From Pannonibacter phragmitetus DSM 14782 (lineage in GTDB: Bacteria; Pseudomonadota; Alphaproteobacteria; Rhizobiales; Stappiaceae): 64,000 bases of DNA. The notes under the pieces were generated by a model that saw nothing but the letters and a program-made list of their open reading frames with translations, had not been told where the DNA came from and did not search any database. The stretch is from assembly GCF_000382365.1 (NCBI RefSeq), contig NZ_KB908233.1:29259-93258 (forward strand). Reading direction: 5' to 3'. The position numbers and the translations under genes were made by a program. Below, piece by piece: positions 45,423 through 53,743 of the stretch. Position 1 is the stretch's first letter. Every line of letters begins with the position of its first letter.

Positions 45423-45926
45423 TCACTCCACCGCAAACAGGCTGATCACCACGCCCTTGCCGAGCCTTGCGCCACGGCTGACAAAGATGGTGCGGTTGAC
45501 CCATTGATAGCGCGGGTCGCCGGTTTCGAGCCTTGCGGAGGAGCGCATGTAATAGGCGTCGGGGGACACATCGCCGCCTTTGGCAAGCTCTGCCATCACA
45601 TCCGCCGGGCCGTGGCGAAAGCCGCTGTCACGCATTTCGATGAGGGCGCCGTCTTCCGTTTCGAAGGCGTAGCGGGCATCGAGCACCGCCAGCCCGCCTT
45701 CGTGCAGCGTCAGCCAGTCCGCGCCCAGATTGAGAATGCGGCCGTTGAGACGGGGGCCGGAGACCGTGCCGCCGGTGATCTGCATGATCTTCCGCTCACC
45801 GCCTCTGCCTTGCCCCATGGCGCGGGGCGGCGCGACCTCGACCCGGAGGTCGCAGACATGCACAAGGCGTGGGGCAGCCAGGGCAGGGTATTCGCGGCTC
45901 ATGTCTTCCGGCGTGCGGCTCGTCAT
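45423..45926 (-). CDS. DUF3237 family protein
   Basis: 167 aa. The sequence LVHVCDLRVEVAPPRAMGQGRGGERKIMQITGGTVSGPRLNGRIL is characteristic of DUF3237 proteins, with GGTVSGPRLNG-x-VL, the central GADWLTLHEGGLAVLDARYAFETEDGALIEM strand block, and DPRYQWVNRTIFVSRG near the C-terminus. The function is unknown; DUF3237 genes often lie by oxidative catabolic genes. It begins 21 bp after the flavin monooxygenase stop and is probably co-transcribed with it. No signal peptide or membrane segment. Confidence 0.85.
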   Translation of the reverse strand: MTSRTPEDMSREYPALAAPRLVHVCDLRVEVAPPRAMGQGRGGERKIMQITGGTVSGPRLNGRILNLGADWLTLHEGGLAVLDARYAFETEDGALIEMRDSGFRHGPADVMAELAKGGDVSPDAYYMRSSARLETGDPRYQWVNRTIFVSRGARLGKGVVISLFAVE

Positions 45927-45947
45927 TTGCGGCTTCCTTCCATGGTG

Positions 45948-47252
45948 TCACACGGGCGCTGGGGCTGGCACCCTTGCCCCTTCGGCGATCATGCGCGGGG
46001 CGGCATTAAGGGCATCCTTGGCAAAGCCGGCAGCGGCCTTGTAGGCGCCCATGAAACTTGCGCGCTCTTCAGGTGAAATCACGTCATCGATGTTTTCAAA
46101 GTCACCGCCACAGCGCTCGTCCACCATATTGAGAAGGCCGAAGGGGCCAGCGCCCCGGTTGCGCAGGATGAGCTGGGAGACGGGGCCGCAGAGCTTTTCG
46201 TCAAAGGCGGAGAGTGCCTCCGGCGTGACGCCATGGTTCAGCATCATGACGCCGAGCGTGCGGGCATCGATGATGGCCTGGCTCGCACCATTGGAGCCGG
46301 TCGGATACATGGCATGAGCTGCATCGCCCATCAGCGCCACCGGGCCATCAATCCATGTGTCCACCGGGTCCCGGTCGATCATCGGGTTTTCATAGGCCAC
46401 ATCCGCACCGCGCAGCAGCGCCGGAACATCCATCCAGTCATAGGTCCAGTCGGCGAAGTGATGGAAGAAATCCTCCACCTCCACCTGACGGAACCAGCCA
46501 GTGGCATCGCGCTTGCTGATGTCGTCATAGGTGACTTCGGCAATCCAGTTGATGCGGGCAAGGCCGGTCTGCGGATCAACGGGTGAAATCGGATAGATGA
46601 CCATGCGGTGCCGGTGCGAGCCGAGGCCGATGAAGGACGAGCCCGTGCGCACCGGCTTTGCCATCGCCGTGCCGCGCCACATGACGGCGCCGCCCCAGTG
46701 GATCGGCGGCTGGTCCGGGTGCATCTGCGCGCGCACGGCCGAATGGATGCCGTCAGCACCGATCAGCAGCGTGCCGGTTTCCTCACTGGAAGAGCCATCC
46801 GCATGGCGGAGCAGGGCGGTGACGGTTCCATCCGGGTTCTTGCGGTAGCCGGTGACCTTCGCCCCCAGAACAACAGCTTCCTCACCGGCGCGGGCGCGGA
46901 AGGTCTCATAGAGCAGCATATGCAGCTCGCCCCGGTGCACGGCATATTGCGGCCAGTTGTACCCCGCCTCCAGCCCGCGCGGCTCGGCGTAGATTTCCTG
47001 ACCGTTGCGGCCGACAAGCGCCCATTCGCGCGCCGGAACACCCACCTTGTCCAGCATGTCTGCCGTGATGCCGAGATCGAACAGCTCGCGCACCGCATTG
47101 GGCTGGATGTTGATGCCAACGCCCAGCGGCTTCAGCTCGCGCACGGATTCAAACACCTTGCAGCGCACGCCGATCTGATGAAGCGTCAAGGCCAGCGCCA
47201 TGCCGCCAATTCCGCCGCCTGCGATCAGGACCAGAGGTTCCGTCACCCGCAT
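45948..47252 (-). CDS. FAD-dependent aromatic monooxygenase (PHBH family)
   Basis: 434 aa flavoprotein of the para-hydroxybenzoate hydroxylase fold. The N-terminal GXGXXG is AGGGIGGMALAL, the DG motif is LIGADGIHSAVRAQ, and the GD motif VALMGDAAHAMYPTGSNGASQAI binds the FAD ribityl chain. It should hydroxylate an aromatic or similar ring using NAD(P)H and oxygen; the substrate is unknown. ATG at 47252. It heads a two-gene unit with the DUF3237 gene and faces the downstream TA genes on the same strand. Confidence 0.88.
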   Translation of the reverse strand: MRVTEPLVLIAGGGIGGMALALTLHQIGVRCKVFESVRELKPLGVGINIQPNAVRELFDLGITADMLDKVGVPAREWALVGRNGQEIYAEPRGLEAGYNWPQYAVHRGELHMLLYETFRARAGEEAVVLGAKVTGYRKNPDGTVTALLRHADGSSSEETGTLLIGADGIHSAVRAQMHPDQPPIHWGGAVMWRGTAMAKPVRTGSSFIGLGSHRHRMVIYPISPVDPQTGLARINWIAEVTYDDISKRDATGWFRQVEVEDFFHHFADWTYDWMDVPALLRGADVAYENPMIDRDPVDTWIDGPVALMGDAAHAMYPTGSNGASQAIIDARTLGVMMLNHGVTPEALSAFDEKLCGPVSQLILRNRGAGPFGLLNMVDERCGGDFENIDDVISPEERASFMGAYKAAAGFAKDALNAAPRMIAEGARVPAPAPV

Positions 47253-47333
47253 TCCTCCCCGAGATTGCTTTTGGCAAGGGGTATAGCGGGAGCAGGGCGA
47301 AATGGGAATGGATTTGGCGGGGAGGGATCCGTG

Positions 47334-47627
47334 CTACCGGTGTTGAGGCATGGTTGCCGGATCGCGCGCGCCATGCCGAAGACTGATGATCACAACTGCG
47401 TCTGAGTGAATTTCGTAGAAGATGACATATGGATAAGGCCTTGCCACGATGCGGCGCAGACCTGTAGAACTTGTTACAATTCCGCTTCGCGGATAATCGG
47501 CAAGGAGACTTAAAATCGCTGCGATACGCGCTTTGACCCGGGCTGCCGCAAAAGGATCCTCATGGTCTATCTGAAAGAGGATTTCCTCAAATTCCGCCAA
47601 CGCCTGCGGTGTAAACTTCAGCTTCAC
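47334..47627 (-). CDS. ParE/RelE-family toxin
   Basis: 97 aa. The N-terminal KFTPQALAEFEEILFQIDHEDPFAAARVKARI is the ParE alpha-hairpin. RRIVARPYPYVIFYEIHSDAVVIISLRHGARDP is the C-terminal beta-sheet core with the conserved YVIFYE and R-H-G sequences, which are typical of ParE (RelE/ParE_toxin family). ParE targets DNA gyrase; related RelE cleaves mRNA. Its start overlaps the antitoxin stop by 4 bp. ParE is likelier than RelE from the RHGARDP ending. Confidence 0.88.
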   Translation of the reverse strand: MKLKFTPQALAEFEEILFQIDHEDPFAAARVKARIAAILSLLADYPRSGIVTSSTGLRRIVARPYPYVIFYEIHSDAVVIISLRHGARDPATMPQHR

Positions 47628-47857
47628 AGGCCGTGTTTCGCCCAGACTGCGCGAACATGATCGTCAGACGCAAACTCACCACGCGCTGCCTGTGACCGGG
47701 ATATGGATAAAGACGCAATTTCCTCCGGATCCAATTCGTAAACAGCCATATCGTCTTCCGAACCGGCAAGGCTTAGAAGCACGCATGCAAGCTCGTCCTG
47801 CTGCTCAGGCGGAAGCCGGCGGACTTGATCAAGGGCTTGTTCAAGAAGCTTGGTCAT
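47624..47857 (-). CDS. Antitoxin of the ParE/RelE pair
   Basis: 77 aa. It starts MTKLLEQALDQVRRLPPEQQDELACVLLSLAGSE, an antitoxin-like helical N-terminus seen in the addiction-module component family; the C-terminal part (EEIASLSISRSQAARGEFASDDHVRAVWAKHGL) matches the segment that binds ParE toxins. The ATG at 47857 overlaps the longer frame running to 48211, which is the shadow of the Nudix gene. The ribosome binding site is weak (CTCCAAGA), and the 49-bp gap to the Nudix stop must hold the promoter, if it is separately transcribed. Confidence 0.8.
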   Translation of the reverse strand: MTKLLEQALDQVRRLPPEQQDELACVLLSLAGSEDDMAVYELDPEEIASLSISRSQAARGEFASDDHVRAVWAKHGL

Positions 47858-47906
47858 TCTTGGAGTATGATCGTTTTCTTCAGAGAATGGAAGAAAGAAG
47901 GCGGTT

Positions 47907-48449
47907 TCAATCGTGCCGGCTGACCAGACGGAGATATTCCAAGATCCTTCGCATCGCCGGGGGAAGGGCGTCCGGTGACACCCAGCTGAGGGACGATATC
48001 TCATCAGGGTTGGCAAGAAGCGCGCCGGTCGGGTTCGCAAAGAGATAGCGCAGATCGATATGGACATGCGCCGGCTCGTTTTTCTTCCTGTTTTCAGGGA
48101 TGCCGTGGACATCGATATCGATGGGAAGCCGGGCCTGCAGCTGCGCGGTGAGACCGGTTTCTTCGGACAGTTCCCGGGCGGCTGCTTCATGGGGCATTTC
48201 TCCGGCATCAATGTGGCCGCCGGGAAACAGCAGTTTTCCGAGCGTGAGATGCTCCACCATCAGGACTTTGCCATCCTGCAGCAGCACGGCGCTTGCGGTC
48301 ACATGCGCCGGAACCGTCGACCGGGCGGTCATATCCGCATCGCTGCGCCAGAGCCGGTCAATGGCGGAAATCTCGTCCTGACGCGCCGGATGGGCCGCGC
48401 AAAAGGCGCTGATCAGGTCTTTGATTCCGGTATTCTGTTTTGAAAACAA
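47907..48449 (-). CDS. Nudix hydrolase
   Basis: 180 aa. The Nudix box G-x5-E-x7-R-E-U-x-E-E-x-G-U is present as GGHIDAGEMPHEAAARELSEETGL (residues about 76-99), with all catalytic Glu/Arg residues. It hydrolyses a nucleoside diphosphate linked to another moiety; the substrate is unknown. It is 30 bp upstream-gapped from the isochorismatase-like stop in the same direction. No membrane or signal sequence. Confidence 0.9.
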   Translation of the reverse strand: MFSKQNTGIKDLISAFCAAHPARQDEISAIDRLWRSDADMTARSTVPAHVTASAVLLQDGKVLMVEHLTLGKLLFPGGHIDAGEMPHEAAARELSEETGLTAQLQARLPIDIDVHGIPENRKKNEPAHVHIDLRYLFANPTGALLANPDEISSLSWVSPDALPPAMRRILEYLRLVSRHD

Positions 48450-48479
48450 GGCTATGGCTCCACAGTCCGGACGGGTCGT

Positions 48480-49037
48480 TCAGCGGGCCGCGATGGCCTT
48501 TAGCATGGCAGAAGCCGGCGCAACTGTCGCGATCTTGCCGTCCATATAGGCCAGCGAGACACGGGCGTGTTCCTCGTCATAGGAGGCCGTGCAGTCCCGT
48601 GCAATGGTAACGCGCAGATCGCGCTGATAGGCATCGATGGCAGTCATGCGGACGCAGGCATGGGTGTTGATGCCGCACAGAACCACATGCCCGGCGCCCA
48701 TATGCGCCAGCCGGTCTTCAAGGTCCGTGCGGAAAAAGGCGCTGTAGCGTTTCTTGACGATGACCACATCTCCGGGCCGCCAGTCGAGATCCGCATGAAG
48801 CTGCGCGCCGCGCTTGCCCATGATGGTGGACTTGATGTTGCGCTCACGCATTTCGGCAAAGGCATCGCTGAGCCCGGGCTCGAACTCCTGACGCACCCAG
48901 ATGACGGGAAGCCCGGCCATCCGGAAGGCAGAAGCCAGCCGGTTGGTCTGCGCAATCAGCTCTGCCGTTCGCCCGGCGTCCCAGCTGTCGAGAAAGTCGT
49001 TGAGCAGATCGATGATGATGAGACAATGTGAAGTCAT
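48480..49037 (-). CDS. Isochorismatase-family cysteine hydrolase
   Basis: 185 aa. The catalytic Asp is in IIIDLLNDF near the N-terminus, the Lys in VVIVKKRYSAFFRTDL and the nucleophilic Cys in VVLCGINTHACVRMTAIDA. These make the D-K-C triad of isochorismatase/nicotinamidase-like enzymes. The reaction cannot be assigned (nicotinamidase and various N-carbamoyl/ureide hydrolases share it). The ATG at 49037 is chosen because the longer frame to 49199 reads across tandem repeats and lacks the family start. Confidence 0.85.
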   Translation of the reverse strand: MTSHCLIIIDLLNDFLDSWDAGRTAELIAQTNRLASAFRMAGLPVIWVRQEFEPGLSDAFAEMRERNIKSTIMGKRGAQLHADLDWRPGDVVIVKKRYSAFFRTDLEDRLAHMGAGHVVLCGINTHACVRMTAIDAYQRDLRVTIARDCTASYDEEHARVSLAYMDGKIATVAPASAMLKAIAAR

Positions 49038-49068
49038 GGCGCGAAACAACCGCAGCACCGTGTCATCC

Positions 49069-49138
49069 ATGTGACGGGTGGCATGTGACGGGTGGCATGT
49101 AACGGGTGATATGCAACGGGCAGCCTGTGACAGGCGGC
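49069..49138. repeat. Five degenerate 14-bp tandem repeats
   Basis: Units at 49069-49082 and 49083-49096 are identical (ATGTGACGGGTGGC); units three to five diverge progressively (ATGTAACGGGTGAT, ATGCAACGGGCAGC, CTGTGACAGGCGGC). They lie in the leader of the isochorismatase-like gene and at the left border of an AT-rich islet. Confidence 0.75.
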
Positions 49139-49252
49139 CTCGCTTCGGCGCCAATCTCATCAGATATAGATAAGTTCCATAATATATCTTATCCGACATT
49201 TGCTGAATTCAGTACGCTGGCGGAATGGTGGGCGTTGCCAAGTTTCGCAAAA

Positions 49253-49268
49253 TATGCAACTTTGCATA
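49253..49268. promoter_or_regulatory. Candidate operator of the XRE regulator
   Basis: A perfect 7-bp inverted repeat TATGCAA and TTGCATA separated by CT, with further related half-sites TCGCAAAA and TGCGCAA next to it. It lies 27 bp before the XRE start, so autoregulation is plausible. Another inverted repeat GATAAG/CTTATC spans 49169-49193. Confidence 0.5.
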
Positions 49269-49294
49269 AAATGCGCAATTTAGGAAATTCCATT

Positions 49295-49567
49295 ATGCTC
49301 ACACCTGAACAGTGCAAAGCCGCGCGTGCTGTAGTCAACTGGTCTCAAACAGACTTGTCTAAGGAATCTGGCGTTTCCCTGAGGGCAATCCAAGAATTTG
49401 AGGCCAAACAACGAAAGCCGAATCCAACGACCCTTCAAGGGTTAAGATCAGCCCTTGAGCGCTATGGTATTGAGTTTTCGCAAGATGGCGCTTCCCTCTG
49501 TTGGGGTTACCTTCGTGGCATCACAATAGACCCCCGCAAGATCGGGCAAGAAAATGATTTGCAGTAA
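49295..49567 (+). CDS. XRE-family helix-turn-helix regulator
   Basis: 90 aa. The helix-turn-helix is CKAARAVVNWSQTDLSKESGVSLRAIQEFEAKQRKPNPTTLQGLRSALERYGIEF (residues about 6-58), the single-domain form common in alphaproteobacteria. The ATG at 49295 (MLTPEQC) matches these proteins; the frame is open upstream to 49106 but the extra residues are not family-like. It sits in an AT-rich stretch unlike its neighbours (about 49150-49800), so recent acquisition is likely. Confidence 0.82.
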   Translation: MLTPEQCKAARAVVNWSQTDLSKESGVSLRAIQEFEAKQRKPNPTTLQGLRSALERYGIEFSQDGASLCWGYLRGITIDPRKIGQENDLQ

Positions 49568-49599
49568 GCTGAAGTCTTAAATTGATCAAGGCAGAGGAA

Positions 49600-49788
49600 A
49601 TGGAGGCCAAATTGGCAACAGACGAAACGAGGAATCAAGCTTTTGAAATTATACAAAATCTTGCAATAAGCGGAAAGAAAATGACCAGGTCCGATAAGAT
49701 GAAGTCCCTATTGGATAACATAAACGCCCTCGCTAAATATCAAAGTGATGTGATCAACCATCTCGACAAGCAGAAGAAACAGGGTTGA
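49600..49788 (+). CDS. Small hypothetical protein following the XRE gene
   Basis: 62 aa from the ATG at 49600, with GAGG immediately upstream; a TTG at 49582 would add six residues. It is charged and helix-prone (MEAKLATDETRNQAFEIIQNLAISGKK, then LLDNINALAKYQSDVINHLDKQKKQG), AT-rich like the XRE gene, and starts 32 bp after that gene's stop, so they may be co-transcribed. No family is recognised. It may be a spurious frame, but composition and spacing support it. Confidence 0.5.
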   Translation: MEAKLATDETRNQAFEIIQNLAISGKKMTRSDKMKSLLDNINALAKYQSDVINHLDKQKKQG

Positions 49789-49887
49789 GGCGCCATTTCG
49801 CAGGCGAACCGATGTGATCCATAACCAACCTAGTGCGAGCCCAGACTGCTAAGCCGGAATGCAAGTTGGTTCTCTGTATGGGACAGC

Positions 49888-50541
49888 TCACTCTTCCATT
49901 CCCTCCACGTCCTGCAAGGCGGCCCGTGCGGCGGAGATGGAGTGGCCGGCGCGGCACATGGCGGCCATGTCCTTGCGGTCCCTGTCGCGGCGGGTTTCCG
50001 GGCTCTCGTCCTGGTGACCCTTGCGCCACGGCCCGAGCCTGCGCCGCTGCGCAAAGCGGCGTGCGGCGCTGGCGTCCGAGGTTTCGTCCTGATCCAGCAC
50101 CGCGTCGATCATCTGACGTGCCACACCTTTGGCCCCCAGCTGCGCGGCGATCTTGCGCGTGGAGGCTCCCTTGCGGCGCAGGCTGGCGAGTTTGGTTTCG
50201 GCAAAGCTGCGGTCGTTCACCAGGCCGCTGCGGCTGCATTTGTCCAGCACCGCCTCGATCATCGGCGCATAGACGCTTGCATCCGTGCCATGATGACGGG
50301 CAGCGCGGGAAACCTTGCGCTCCAGCACGAGCCGCAGATTGGCCAGCGACGTGGCGTAGCGCTCCAGATAGGCCAGGGCCTGCCGGGTCAGGCGTTCCTC
50401 CGTCGGAATGCGCGGTGCCCGGCGTTGTCCCTTGCCGCCAGCGGACCTTGCAGACGGGGGGCTTGCAGATCCCGGCCTTTCGTAACTGCTGCTGGCTGCC
50501 CGGGCGCTGTCCGGATGGTCCTGCGCGCCGTCATCGGCCAT
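49888..50541 (-). CDS. recX: Regulatory protein RecX
   Basis: 217 aa RecA modulator. After an N-terminal Ser/Ala/Arg-rich region of about 45 residues come three-helix RecX repeats: RLTRQALAYLERYATSLANLRLVLERKVSR, GLVNDRSFAETKLASLRRKGASTRKIAAQLGAKGV and ASAARRFAQRRRLGPW. In the second, D-x-x-F-A is the conserved start of the RecX fold. RecX is typically near recA; no recA is seen here. ATG at 50541. The downstream gap (49789-49887) has nothing clear. Confidence 0.9.
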   Translation of the reverse strand: MADDGAQDHPDSARAASSSYERPGSASPPSARSAGGKGQRRAPRIPTEERLTRQALAYLERYATSLANLRLVLERKVSRAARHHGTDASVYAPMIEAVLDKCSRSGLVNDRSFAETKLASLRRKGASTRKIAAQLGAKGVARQMIDAVLDQDETSDASAARRFAQRRRLGPWRKGHQDESPETRRDRDRKDMAAMCRAGHSISAARAALQDVEGMEE

Positions 50542-50632
50542 AAAGCCCTCCGAAAATCCGTTCCATACTAATCAAGGTATTGGAAATATTGGATTTTTCA
50601 AGAGTAAAATGGCCAAGTCTGACAGGAGGGCA

Positions 50633-52201
50633 TCAGTGCCCTCCTCCGCCGCCGCCGGCAAGCTTTGGTTTCTCGACAAAGAAGATGGCAGCCAGCAGGC
50701 AGACGAACAGCAGCGTCAGCAGCATGAACATGTCGATGAAGGACATGATGAAAGCCTGCTCCGTGACCATGCCCTTCACGGCATTGAGGGCCGCTGTGGG
50801 GGCCGTATCGCCCAGCGGCGCATAGGCCTGCGTCAGCATGGACATGGTCTCCTGCACCGGCTCACGGGCGCCATTGACGCTTTCGGCCAGGCGCTCGTAG
50901 TGGAAGGCGCGCCGTTCGGTCAGGAAGGAGTTGATCAGCGCAAGGCCCACGGCACCGCCGAGGTTTCGCGTCAGATTAAACAGGCCGGAGGCGTTCTTGA
51001 TCATCTGCGGCGGCAGCATGCCGAGGGCGATGTTGTTGATCGGCACCATGCACAGCATCAGGGAGCAGCCGCGCAGGATCTGCGGCAGAAGCAGCTCGTA
51101 GAAATCCCAATCCTGCGTCAGGCCGGTGACCAGATAGGTGCCAAGGGCAAAGCCGCCAAAGCCGATGCCCATCATCACGCGCGGATCGAGCACGCTCATC
51201 AGCCGTCCTGCGATGGGCGCGGTCAGGAACATGGCAAGGCCGCTGACGAACATGGTCTCGCCGATCTGCAGCGCGGTGTAGCCGCGGATGCCGGAGAGAT
51301 AGACCGGATAGAGATAGGTCAGGCCATAGAGCCCGATGCCCATGACGAAGCTGAACAGGCTGCCCATGGCAAAGTTCTTGTTGCCGAAGGCGCGCAGGTC
51401 CGCCACCGGCTCATCCACCGTGAAGGCCCGGTAGAAGAACAGCAGCGCCGCCGCGCCCGAGAGCACGGAGAACAGGACGATGTGCTCGCTCTGGAACCAG
51501 TCGTCGTTGGTCCCCTCCTCCAGCACGTATTCGAGCGAGCCGAGGAACACCGCCATGGCGGCAAAGCCGGTCCAGTCGAACTTGTCGAGAAGGCTCATGT
51601 CCGGCTCGTCGAAGTCGATCAGTGTAACGGCGGCAATGGTCACGAAAACGCCGGGAATGACGTTGATCAGGAACAGCCAGTGCCAGGACATGAAGTCGGT
51701 GAGATAGCCGCCCAGCGTCGGGCCGATCGTCGGGGCCAGGGTTGCGACGAGGCCGATGACCGGCGACACGATGCTGAATTTCTCGCGCGGGAAAATCAGA
51801 TAGGCCGTCGCAAACACGGTGGGGATCATGCCGCCACCCAGAAAGCCCTGCAGCGTGCGCCAGAGGATCATTTCGTTGATGGTCGTGGCCGTGGCACACA
51901 TGAAGCTCATGGCGGTGAAGCCGCCGGCGGAAATGGCGAACATCCAGCGGGTCGAGAGCATGCGCGACAGATAGCCGGACAGCGGGATCATGATCACTTC
52001 GGCGATCAGATAGCTGGTCTGCACCCACGGAATTTCATCGCTGGAGGCGCCAAGCCCGGCCTGGATCTCGGACAGGGAGGCCGAGACGATCTGGATGTCC
52101 AGGATCGCCATGAACATGCCGAAAACCATGCACAGGAAGGTCAGCATCCTGCGTGTGGTTACGACGGGTTGGGCCGGAGCGGCCATCGTTGTATCTGTCA
52201 T
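50633..52201 (-). CDS. emrB: DHA2-family drug efflux transporter (EmrB type)
   Basis: 522 aa major facilitator with about 14 transmembrane helices. Motif C-like sequences GLVATLAPTIGPTLGGYL and the DHA2 motif LDIQIVSASLSEIQAGLGASSDEIPWVQTSYLIAEVIMIPLSG (residues about 30-70) identify EmrB. It exports hydrophobic drugs by proton antiport with the EmrA adaptor. The EmrA gene starts 33 bp upstream. The C-terminus ends in Lys/Pro then six Gly and His, an unusual tail. Confidence 0.93.
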   Translation of the reverse strand: MTDTTMAAPAQPVVTTRRMLTFLCMVFGMFMAILDIQIVSASLSEIQAGLGASSDEIPWVQTSYLIAEVIMIPLSGYLSRMLSTRWMFAISAGGFTAMSFMCATATTINEMILWRTLQGFLGGGMIPTVFATAYLIFPREKFSIVSPVIGLVATLAPTIGPTLGGYLTDFMSWHWLFLINVIPGVFVTIAAVTLIDFDEPDMSLLDKFDWTGFAAMAVFLGSLEYVLEEGTNDDWFQSEHIVLFSVLSGAAALLFFYRAFTVDEPVADLRAFGNKNFAMGSLFSFVMGIGLYGLTYLYPVYLSGIRGYTALQIGETMFVSGLAMFLTAPIAGRLMSVLDPRVMMGIGFGGFALGTYLVTGLTQDWDFYELLLPQILRGCSLMLCMVPINNIALGMLPPQMIKNASGLFNLTRNLGGAVGLALINSFLTERRAFHYERLAESVNGAREPVQETMSMLTQAYAPLGDTAPTAALNAVKGMVTEQAFIMSFIDMFMLLTLLFVCLLAAIFFVEKPKLAGGGGGGH

Positions 52202-52234
52202 GTTGCGTCCGCCGCCCTTGTGGGGCGCCCGCTG

Positions 52235-53575
52235 TCAGCGGGCGCTCGCGGTCTTGCTGCCGGGAAGGCCCGTTATCCGCGTGCCGGTGCGGGTATCGAC
52301 CTCAACGACCACGGACATGCCGGGGCGCAGGACGGAAGCGCCCTCCTCGCTCACCGGCACGGAAATGCGCACCGGCACGCGCTGCACCACCTTGGTGAAG
52401 TTGCCCGTGGCATTCTCGGACGGCAGCAGGCTGAAGACGGAGCCAGTCGCCGGGGACAGGCTCTTCACCGTGCCATGCAGCTCCAGCTCCGGATAGGCAT
52501 CGACGGTCACCTTCACCGAAGCGCCGGGCTGGATGGCGTCCAGCTGGGTTTCCTTGAAATTGGCGTCGATCCGGGCATCGGCCAGCGGCACGATAGAGGC
52601 GACGCGGCTGCCGGTCTGCAGGAGCGAGCCCACCTGCGCCGCCCGGTTGCCGACAACGCCGGAAACCGGCGCCCGCACCACCGTGAAATCCAGGTCCCGT
52701 TCAGCCTTCTCCAGCGCGGTGCGCGCCGAAGCCACGGCCTGTTCGGCTTCCTTCTTCTGGCTCTCCAGCACGGCCACATTGGCTTCTGCGACAGAAACCG
52801 CTGCCCTGCTGCTTGAAACCGTGGCAGACGCATCGCGCATGTTGGCAAGGGCCGTGTCCAGAGAAGCCTGGCTCGACACCTTGCCCTCTGTCAGCTTGAC
52901 TTGCCGCTCATAACTGGCCTTTGACTCGATCTCGCGGGCCAGCGCGGCTTCCACGGAGGCCTTTGCCTGTTCGACAGAGGCTTTGCCAGCGATGATCTGG
53001 CGGGCAATGCGCTCCACTGCCGCTTCGGCGCTGGCCACACTGTCCTTGGCAGATTGCACGGCCAGCCGGTAGTCGCCATCGTCAATGCGGGCGATCACCT
53101 GCCCTGCTTCCACATGCTGATTGTCGTTCACCTCAATGCTGGCCACATAGCCCGACACCTTGGACAGGACCGTGGTGATGTCGGCAGAGACATAGGCATC
53201 ATCCGTTGATGCCATGAAGCGGCCGTGCGTCCACCAAGCGTAGCCCTCATAGGCTCCTGCTGCGATGGCCAGCAGGAGGATGGCGCGCAGGACCTTGCCC
53301 GCCTTGCCCTTTTTCTTCGCCGTAGTGCCGCCCTCTCCTGCCTGTTGTCCGGAGGCAGGCTGCGGGTCTCCCTGGGCATTCCGGGCACGGGTGGGGGATG
53401 GTGCTACCGGGTTGCCAGCGGGAGACCCGCTGCCATCCGCCGCGGGTGCAGCCGCGCGGCGTTCCTCTCCACCGCCGGTGGGGGTACCGGAAGCGGGGGA
53501 TTGTGTTTCTGTCTTGAGAAGTGTGGCAGTGGTGGTCACGGCGGGGGGAGCCTTCGTTGTATGCCTTTCGCACAT
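52235..53575 (-). CDS. emrA: EmrA-type membrane fusion protein
   Basis: 446 aa periplasmic adaptor. A long Pro/Ala/Gly-rich N-terminus (residues 1-95) precedes the single membrane helix (about 95-115). TTVLSKVSGYVASIEVNDNQHVEAGQVIARIDDGDYR is the lipoyl half motif, a coiled-coil hairpin follows (about 165-270), and VVRAPVSGVVGNRAAQVGSLLQ is the returning half. It is about 50 residues longer than E. coli EmrA because of the N-terminus. An alternative GTG start at 53539 would shorten this. It is divergent from a TetR gene. Confidence 0.9.
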   Translation of the reverse strand: MCERHTTKAPPAVTTTATLLKTETQSPASGTPTGGGEERRAAAPAADGSGSPAGNPVAPSPTRARNAQGDPQPASGQQAGEGGTTAKKKGKAGKVLRAILLLAIAAGAYEGYAWWTHGRFMASTDDAYVSADITTVLSKVSGYVASIEVNDNQHVEAGQVIARIDDGDYRLAVQSAKDSVASAEAAVERIARQIIAGKASVEQAKASVEAALAREIESKASYERQVKLTEGKVSSQASLDTALANMRDASATVSSSRAAVSVAEANVAVLESQKKEAEQAVASARTALEKAERDLDFTVVRAPVSGVVGNRAAQVGSLLQTGSRVASIVPLADARIDANFKETQLDAIQPGASVKVTVDAYPELELHGTVKSLSPATGSVFSLLPSENATGNFTKVVQRVPVRISVPVSEEGASVLRPGMSVVVEVDTRTGTRITGLPGSKTASAR

Positions 53576-53582
53576 AAATAGT

Positions 53583-53603
53583 TTGACTGAACGGTTCGGT
53601 CAA
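53583..53603. promoter_or_regulatory. Candidate TetR operator between emrA and its regulator
   Basis: A 21-bp palindrome with arms TTGAC and GTCAA outside and GAAC/GTTC inside, broken at two symmetrical positions and the centre. It starts 8 bp upstream of the emrA ATG, where a repressor would block the efflux operon. Confidence 0.65.
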
Positions 53604-53743
53604 TAGATGATTTGGGCAAGCGCCCTCCAGAAAAAGAGCCCTTCCCCCACTGAAATAACGGCATCTTCCGGGTGGAGTTTGACAGAGTGCCCTTCACGAA
53701 CCTACGTAGGGGCAACGCCGCTGCGAAAAAGTTGAAACGGATC

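Noticed and set aside
49069..49138. Possible CRISPR array
   Set aside because: The repeats are directly adjacent with no spacers, 14 bp long and degenerate; no cas genes. The REP units at 31-32 kb are also not CRISPR because their elements are inverted and few.
50609..52816. 735-aa plus-strand frame antisense to emrB and emrA
   Set aside because: Composition is typical of an antisense shadow of membrane and coiled-coil genes; no membrane or domain signature.
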